Assembly (NCBI GenBank): GCA_022701365.1
Contig: JAKUHH010000194.1
Span: 17,683-81,682, forward strand
Length of the DNA: 64,000 nucleotides
Reading direction: 5' to 3'
DNA from: Mycocentrospora acerina
Taxonomy: Eukaryota; Ascomycota; Dothideomycetes; Pleosporales
The translations under genes were made by a program, and so were the position numbers. Shown here in pieces: positions 57,408 to 64,000 of this stretch. Each line of letters opens with the position of its first letter. The first letter of the stretch is position 1. The notes below the pieces were generated by a model. It had not been told where the DNA came from and ran no database searches. It was given only the letters and a program-made list of their open reading frames with translations.

Positions 57408-58165
57408 TTAACACTTTCGTTTTAATGTCGGCGTGCTGAAAATGTTTACATTGTTCCTTTCAAGCCCAGTTATGTCACTATAATCTACAACTACTCTTCT
57501 TCCATGAAGAAAAACCAAAACTCCATTTTCTGTGAATCCTATGACCAAAGCAGATCCTCCCGACCGCAGTAAAACGTTTTGATTGAAAGCATTTAAAAGC
57601 GCAAAAGAACGTTTAACTTTACGATCTTTAATCTCTGGAAGAAGATTTTTAGCCATTACTGCAATCATTTCAAGAATATCTTTACACTCTTTTCAGATTG
57701 AACTGGTGGTTGTAGGATACAATAAAACTACAGTGAGACGTCGAGCGACTCTAATTATTGAACATGTACTAGGGCATTTAATTAATGTTGGCAGACTTAT
57801 TTGCAAAATCCGGGGCTTATCTTCCTGATAGAGGATTTCGATGTCAACCGTAGATTAGTAGGCTGAGCTGGATGTGGTCGAAGGAATGTGGATGACTGAG
57901 TTCGATTAGAGAGTTACACGTTTTTCTTCATTTAGAGTAAGGGTCATAGGTAGCTTGTTAGATCTGACTTTTCTTGATGCCAACATCTCAGCCAAAGCAG
58001 ACTGGCACGACGAAATTTCAGATTTGGAAACTGAATTCTCATTTTTGGTTGTTGTTTGACTATGAAATTTAGTGAGGATAAAGGCAGTCGTTTCAGGTGT
58101 GCTTACAAGCCAATTGTTGACCAAGGAATAAACCAGAGCATCTCACTTAAAAGAGAGAGTGGATC
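57408..58165 (-). pseudogene. Unidentified gene with stops in one frame
   Basis: One minus-strand frame reads coherently from about 58,165 to the stop at 57,408 with TGA near 58,145 and stops at about 57,906, 57,857 and 57,703: 'DALVYSLVNNWLVSTPETTA', 'KSEISSCQSALAEMLASRKV', 'VDIEILYQEDKPRILQISLP', 'KECKDILEMIAVMAKNLLPE', 'VLLRSGGSALVIGFTENGVL' and 'VVVDYSDITGLER'. Absence of frameshifts suggests RIP-type nonsense decay of a real gene of at least 250 codons. I do not recognise the family; the C-terminal part looks beta-rich. Confidence 0.5.
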
Positions 58166-60503
58166 TTGATACACGATTGTTTCTGATAAGCTTTGTTAAT
58201 AGAAGATAAAAATTTGATTACAACGAGTGTGAGATATTAGGCTTTTGAGTGTTTAATAGTAATATGGAATATAATAGTATGTGCGATGGTAGCGTATCCA
58301 TCACTACAATCCGTAAATGAGAAAATACTCCTACACATGCAACTTGCCGACACTTTTAGCGAAAACAGCAAACAAGTGATATCTTTCGTGAGTGTCGATG
58401 TATTCCTTGGAAATGAAATCTGAAGATAGGTATATGAACGTACCTTTTAAAAGGACAGGTCCTTGTGACTAGTAGTTTATTTTTTTTTATTTAATTTGCA
58501 GTTTCCTCGGCCAGCTCCTTATTCGACAATCCGTTTCCACTCCTGTATTTTCTTCTTGAGACTTTTTTCTTATTGAAAAAATAGATTTCTAGAAAATTTA
58601 AAGACCAAGGCTAAACAGTAACTATGATAGGGAAACGACTGAAAAAGAGGCTTTAGCCCTCTGCAATATTGGAAGCAGTTTGATGTAATATCTCTACAAA
58701 TCCAAAACTGTTTAGAGCCTTTCAAGAGCTGCACGAATGCACAGTAGGAGATTCGCAAGAGTAGAAGGATTATTCAACAAATTATATACCCGCTCTAACA
58801 CTCGCTTTCTTGCGAGAAGGATTCGTAGCCCCTTAATTTGTAATTATCATGAGTTTGGATTGAGATGATCTGCAAATAATGAGCACAAGGTATTCGTGAT
58901 CGGTTAGAAAACTGATTTCAGCAGCTGTAAGGGGTACATGGTGGTATGACATCTATAGCATGAAACATTGAAAGCTTTTCCTGAACAGGGCAATTATTAG
59001 ACGCTAATCTGCATCTCCTCAGAGTTCTCAGATTGGCACATGTCTCTGAAATTGACCTTTACTTGTCGCAAGTCAAGCGATAATCTATCTTTCTTAATCG
59101 TGCTTTTATTGTTTGCAACGTGTAAGCAATGAGTAAATATCTACAATCATCAGAATGGTGATTATGTGAATTGATGACAATAGTTGTAACACAACTGTGT
59201 TCGACCCAGGACCAAGTGGCTGCTGTATACAGAGTTTCCATTCAACCAGAACAAGAATTATCCCATTTTTAAGTCTAAATGTCTTTTTTGCCAAATTGGT
59301 CTTTAGAAGAAGAAACTCTATCGTAATTTTTGAAATTGTAATGTTATTCCCTTCCTATTGAAAACTAAGTGAGCCAAAAATGGCTACGTTTTGAGCTTCC
59401 TATACCACTGCAGTACTGAAAAATGGGCTTTTAAGCTAATAATTAACTTAAAAGAATAACTTCTTTTGATGTGCTGCGTTCAAAGGTCATTTTGCTTGGT
59501 AACAGGTATGATCTTTTTGCTCTCTTCAGCCATCTTCAGCACACTATACTTTTCGCCATGTAGGTAGGGACAATTTGAACTATCTTCACTGCCTAAACAT
59601 CAGCCTCTTTCTCCCCTATTTTGAATGAAATTGATTTTAATGCACTCTGCCAGCTTTTTAAGTTCTCTTTCCCTAGATTTGAAGATCCTGGTGGATCTTA
59701 ATGGTGTTGGCTTTGGTAACAAAGGATGCACTTGCGCAAAGGTAGAATTTGAAGTGCTGCTAGCAGCTGAATCGGTCACTATAATATGAGAATTAAACAT
59801 AGACCGAGTTTTGAAAATAAATTGTTCGTCAATCTTGACACTAATAATTTCAAAGCTTTCGGTGCTTTATCTTATGGTACTTGTGCTAGCGCTTGTTTAG
59901 GAAGGATATCAACGTACAAAAGGCTATCCTTCATGCAGCTGTATTTAGAAGGCATCAATTTTTGCTTGATAAAGGAAGATGCGCAAAGCTAGATAATTCG
60001 GAGCTAACTATATTAGAAGGAAGGCAGAAGAGAAGCGGATGAAGCCAGCGTTAGTCCTCGCGAGGAACTTCGACCATATCCTCTCCACTACAACACTTTT
60101 GATATCGTTGCTTATTGTCACAAACAATGTCTTTGCAGTTTTCTGTAGCCTCAAACAGCATCTATTGAGAGGCTGCTAATAGAACAATTCTCTTGCCCAT
60201 GCATGTTTCTTAGTCTGACCAGCTATTTTCCTGCAATTTTGCAAGGATAAATACTCACACACAGAGATCTCTATCGCTGCTTAGAACCTGATAGGTACAA
60301 ATAAGAACTGAAGCGGGCTTTTTAGATGGATCGTTTTATTTTTTTGACTACAGGGATGGAAGTGAGGCGGCAAGTTAGCGGCAAACTATCTATGTTTCAA
60401 TCCATATACCTAGAACATTCCGTAAGAAGGTGACCGGTGAAGAGCGGGAGATTGACAAGGCAACGAAGTGGAGGCTGTCTCAGCCTTAAGGGAGTGTGCG
60501 TTA
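58166..60503. other. AT-rich, one possible gene remnant
   Basis: A minus-strand frame at 59,800-59,480 reads 'TDSAASSTSNSTFAQVHPLL', 'STRIFKSRERELKKLAECIK', one TGA, then 'NCPYLHGEKYSVLKMAEESK' and a second TGA. It looks like decayed coding sequence but no family is recognised. Nothing else was seen. Confidence 0.35.
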
Positions 60504-60788
60504 TTTTTTTTTTTTTTCTTCATTTATATTGTATTAGTCTATCTAACTAGCTAGACTAAATACAATAATGCCTATGCAGACGTTAGTCTATGAGGCACTG
60601 TTTTTCCTCCTAGGCTAAGCTCTCTTTTCTAGAGCCCTAGAAGCCTAGTAAAACAGTAGTAGTGCTCTCACTACGTGGCTTGCTAACAGTAGATTATTCT
60701 AAAGCAGGTCTATTTCGTTGTAATAGGCCTTTAGGTCAAGGCTCCTGCAGCGGGCAGCTATCTAGGCTGTTGCTATTTCTTGTTTTTG

Positions 60789-60888
60789 TGCGTTACAGAG
60801 GCCTATTGCTAGGCCCCTGTTGCTCGTTGTTGTGGGCTATTGCTAGCCCCTTGTTGCGCGTTGCAGAGGCCTATTACTAGGCCCCTGT
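60789..60888. repeat. 34-bp minisatellite, three units, in the LINE 3' UTR
   Basis: Units at 60,789-60,820 (32 bp), 60,821-60,854 and 60,855-60,888 share TGC.CGTTGCAGAGGCCTATT and ACTAGGCCCCTGT with small changes. The LINE tail at 13,106-13,421 has only one partial unit, so copy number varies between insertions. Confidence 0.75.
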
Positions 60889-63180
60889 TGCACATTGTAA
60901 TCTCTTCTATTCTAGAGCCCCTGCAGCTAGCAACCACCTAGCTGTTGCTATTTCTGTTTTTTGCAGAAACTTCAGCAGTGCTATTTGCCCTGCTTTAGTA
61001 TTAAAGATAGTAGCTAATGTTAGCCTGCCTATCTCTTTCTGCAATTGTTTTCTCTCTAGATTATAGTGTTTATAATGTAAGAGCAGGTGCTTAGGTGTTT
61101 GCAACGCGTTGCAACTACTAAAACATGCTCCTTTTTTGTCTTTGCCTATTGCTCTAGAAAAAGCTTTAAAAAAGCCTTTTCCTAGCTTAAGCTGATATTA
61201 AGCTGCTGTAATTTGCTTAGGAAATAGTAGACACTTAGCTTTAAGAGTAAACTTAGGTTGCCCTTTAGTGTTGCTATTATAGCTTTTACCTCTTTCTTTT
61301 TCTTTAGCTTGTTGCCAGCTTGTTTGCTATTCTAAGGTTATTTCTTCTTTTAGCTTTCTATTTAGATAGCTTAAAGTAGTAGCAACCTCTTCTTTTTCTA
61401 TTTTTGTGTGCTTTAGGCCTGCCTTAGCTAGCCTATTAGCATAGTCATTTCCTTTAATTTTTTGGTAGCCTGGAATCCACTTAAAATCTACTTTATTTCC
61501 TTGTTGTACTAGTGTCTTACATAGCCTAGTAATTAAATAGCTAATTTTTTGTCCTCCTTTTAATGCAGTGCTTTGCAGTCTTTTTAGAGCTGCTTAGCTG
61601 TCTATAAAAATATAGATAGTTTCTGCAAAGAGCTATTGCAGTACTAAATTGCTTAACGCTCTGAAAATAGCGTATAGCTCAGCGTCTATTATTTCTAGGC
61701 CTTGTCCTAGATTGTAGCTTTTTGCCTGCAAGTAATTAAGACTTAGCAGATCTATTTGACAATAGCCTGCTGCAGTCTCCTCTCCTTGCTTTGACCCGTC
61801 TGTGTATAGCAAGATAGGTTGGGCTATCCTAGTAGTAGTAATAGTAGTAGTAGTAGTAGTAGTACTATTGCTATTGCTATTTCTAGCAGTAGCAGCAGTA
61901 GCTAGGATTGTCTGATTTTTTTGTTGTTGTTTTTTGTGTTTTTGTAGTAACCAGCTTTAGTGAGCTTTTGCAGCCTCTTCTTTGTTTTCTCTAGTAACAT
62001 AGATAGTAGCATAAGAGTCTGCAGGCTTACTCTATGGCTTTGCTAGTAGGATAGATATTTCCTCTACATTAGAGTGTTTTTCTGTTCTTCTAGTTAGCCT
62101 GCTAAGCTGAGTTTAATTTGTTGTGTTTTGTGTGTTTTTTTGTTGTTGTTTTTCTCTGCTAATAGCTCTCCTAATAGGGTGGTTGCTACTAAAAGCTAGT
62201 AGCCTTAAAGTATATTGCTGGCACAGCTTTTCTGCTTTAATCTCTAAAGGTAAGATAGCTGCTTCTATTTCTAGTGCTTTTATAGGAGAACCTTTAAAAG
62301 CCCCTAGTATTTGTCTTAATGCTGTGTTTTGCATTGTTTGTTGATAGCGTAGCAGTCCTTTGTTTCCTTTTTTCTACTACAATTGCATGCTATAGTCTGC
62401 AATAGACTGGACGCAAGAAATATATAGCAGCCTAGTTGCTTGCATACTAAGGCCTTTTTGTGTGTTGCCTAGCCTTTGCAGGCTATAGAAGGCTTGTTGT
62501 GCTGTAGCAACCTTGTTTTGCACGTGTTGTTTGTAAGAGAGCTTTCTATCTAGAAAAAAGCCTAGCTACCTAACTAAAGAGCTAGGATAGATAGTCTTAT
62601 TTCCTATTAATAGAGTCTTCTCTTCTTTTTCTGCTATTCTTTTTTTGCTAGCAAATAAGAGTTCTGTCTTAGAAACTTCAAATTTAATAGCACTCTCTTT
62701 TGCTTCTAGAAGCATAGCCTTAGCTGTTTTTTCTAGTATTTCTACTACCTTTTCTGCTGTTGCTGCTGTTGCTCCTATTGCAATATCATCTAAGTAAGAG
62801 AAATTAAACGTAGCAGGCCTAGGCTTGCAAATGTCTCTAATATAGATAAGAAATAAGATAGGCGATATAGGAGATCCTTGAGGTATGCCTATCTTAATTC
62901 TCTCTAGTGTTTATGTATTGTTGTTAAAATTTAGTTGTAAAAATCTATTGCTTAGAAAATACTTAACCTACCTAATAAATGCTAAAGGCAGCCTTAATTT
63001 CTTACACATAGCTAGCAACTGATTAGTAGCTACGTAGTTAAAGGCTCCTTTAACATCTAGAAATAGCAGGCCTGTAATTTTCTTACTAGCCCAGCCTGCC
63101 TCTACTTTTAACTGTAGTAAGAGGCAGGCGTCTAGTGCTGATTTCTGCTTTCTGCCGCCTATTTGAGTAGGCTGAAGGAG

Positions 63181-63611
63181 GTCTCCTGTTTCTGCTAGGT
63201 AGCTAAGCCTTGTAGCTAGCATCTTTTCAAATGCTTTACCTAAGCAGTTTAACAGTGAAATAACTCTATAGGACTTAGGCTGAGAGTAGTCTTTTTTATT
63301 TGCTTTAGGTAATATAACCCCTATTGCTTCTCGCCAGCATTGAGGGTGGTAATTGCAGATAAGCCTACCTTCTACTACTGCTTCTGCTTGAGCTANGTCT
63401 CCTGTTTCTGCTAGGTAGCTAAGCCTTGTAGCTAGCATCTTTTCAAATGCTTTACCTAAGCAGTTTAACAGTGAAATAACTCTATAGGACTTAGGCTGAG
63501 AGTAGTCTTTTTTATTTGCTTTAGGTAATATAACCCCTATTGCTTCTCGCCAGCATTGAGGGTGGTAATTGCAGATAAGCCTACCTTCTACTACTGCTTC
63601 TGCTTGAGCTA
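63181..63611. repeat. Exact 215-bp duplication separated by one N (probable assembly join)
   Basis: 63,181-63,395 and 63,397-63,611 appear identical from GTCTCCTGTTTCTGCTAGG to CTGCTTCTGCTTGAGCTA, with the only N of the window at 63,396. Exact identity within a RIP-prone element plus a single N points to two contig ends that overlap but were not merged. The open frame across the N (63,438-62,968) is therefore not biological. Confidence 0.85.
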
Positions 63612-64000
63612 GCAGCTCTTTAGTAGCTACTCTAGTATTGTTATCTGCACTAAGAAGTATTGCATCTTGAAAAGCTTTAATACCTTGTTTTACTAGGTAT
63701 TCCTACCTCTCTTTCTGCTCAGCAGTGCTCATCTGGATAGATAGCCTTTTCTGAACTGTCTTTTTTGGTGAGCGCTGCTCTGTTGTTCTTTTTTTTTGAA
63801 GCTCTAGGCTCTTGTTCTACATTTATATTGGCTAGCTCATCCTCACTCTCTTCTGTCTCCTCCTCGTCTGAGTAGAGTATAGAAAAAGGGTTATCTGTTC
63901 TAGTACTAGGCCTAAGGCTAGGGCTAGCACTATGGCTAGCACTAGTTCTAGGAAATTGGAAATCAGGTGGTTGGGGTCTATTTCTAGTGTTAGCAGGAGG

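Larger units (their letters stand above)
60504..64000 (-). mobile_element. Tad-like LINE (copy 2), 3' part, continues beyond window
   Basis: Best preserved LINE. A T14 run at 60,504-60,517 marks its poly-A end. Minus-strand order: acidic gag-like segment near 63,850 ('YSDEEETEESEDELANINVE'), 'MSTAEQKER' stop 'EYLVKQGIKA', then RT 'CNYHPQCWREAIGVILPKAN', 'PKSYRVISLLNCLGKAFEKM', 'LLQPTQIGGRKQKSALDACL', 'IGIPQGSPISPILFLIYIRD' and 'FSYLDDIAIGA'. RNase H has 'LYTDGSKQG', 'IIDAELYAIF' and 'FKWIPGYQKIKGNDYANRLA', followed by 'LQTPKHLLLHYKHYNLERKQ' and 'LLKFLQKTEIATARWLLAAG'. Few stops interrupt it. No endonuclease is seen between gag-like and RT parts. The 3' UTR carries a 34-bp minisatellite, and an N-joined duplication lies at 63,181-63,611. 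Confidence 0.9.

Noticed and set aside
60789..60888. Regular 34-bp units as a CRISPR-like array
   Set aside because: Units are contiguous with no spacers, and they lie in a LINE 3' UTR of a eukaryotic genome.
62968..63438. Single RT ORF crossing the N with the same motif block twice
   Set aside because: Caused by the unmerged 215-bp overlap; not a real duplicated domain.
1..64000. Stop-codon reassignment as the explanation for the many interrupted genes
   Set aside because: All three stop codons appear, at sites expected to be Gln, Arg or Trp, while other genes (32.4 kb) end normally. Mutation is simpler.

Overview
The window looks like accessory, repeat-rich DNA of a filamentous ascomycete (Pezizomycotina). 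Reasons: fungal-only gene families (HeLo/HET-S-like, NACHT-WD40 NLR, tyrosinase, Est1-type and F-box genes), one short fungal spliceosomal intron, Tad-like LINEs, pogo and Tc1/mariner DNA transposons, and heavy decay of the type left by repeat-induced point mutation (RIP). Many reading frames stay aligned for hundreds of codons and are broken only by TAG, TAA or TGA at positions where Gln, Arg or Trp is expected. I could not assign genus or species.

Layout. 1-0.9 kb: AT-rich retroelement debris. 0.9-3.4 kb: the most interesting locus, a divergent pair made of a NACHT NLR fragment (minus) and a HET-S-like HeLo gene with two C-terminal amyloid-type pseudo-repeats (plus), both RIP-broken. 4.0-4.5 kb: NB-ARC NLR fragment. 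5.2-6.7 kb: broken conserved fungal gene. 6.8-7.7 kb: broken Tc1/mariner transposase. 8.2-10.65 kb: a longer NACHT-WD40 NLR pseudogene whose N-terminal half is an inverted paralogue of the 0.9-2.0 kb copy. 10.9-13.9 kb: pogo-type transposon end, LINE body, two LINE 3' tails and a probable solo LTR. 14.0-16.1 kb: broken ankyrin-repeat gene.

17.9-36.5 kb is lower in repeats. It holds an unidentified pseudogene, an F-box gene with one stop, an Est1-type gene with two stops, an apparently intact two-exon gene of 217 aa (32.4-33.1 kb), and a JmjC-like gene with one stop. 38.6-42.9 kb is a second LINE family with a decayed small Cys-containing secreted protein next to it. 44.7-48.0 kb is an insulinase/Ste23-like M16 metallopeptidase pseudogene that has also lost the first zinc-ligand His. 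49.0-49.7 kb is an unrecognised spliced gene candidate. 53.6-55.0 kb is a decayed secreted tyrosinase. 57.4-58.2 kb is an unidentified pseudogene. 60.5-64.0 kb is a second copy of the first LINE family, cut by the window edge and containing an assembly join (one N between two identical 215-bp copies).

Functionally this is largely a gene graveyard. At least three NLR remnants and a HET-S-type cell-death effector lie within 10 kb, which suggests a former heterokaryon-incompatibility/innate-immunity cluster inactivated by RIP after duplication. No CRISPR, rRNA or convincing tRNA was seen.
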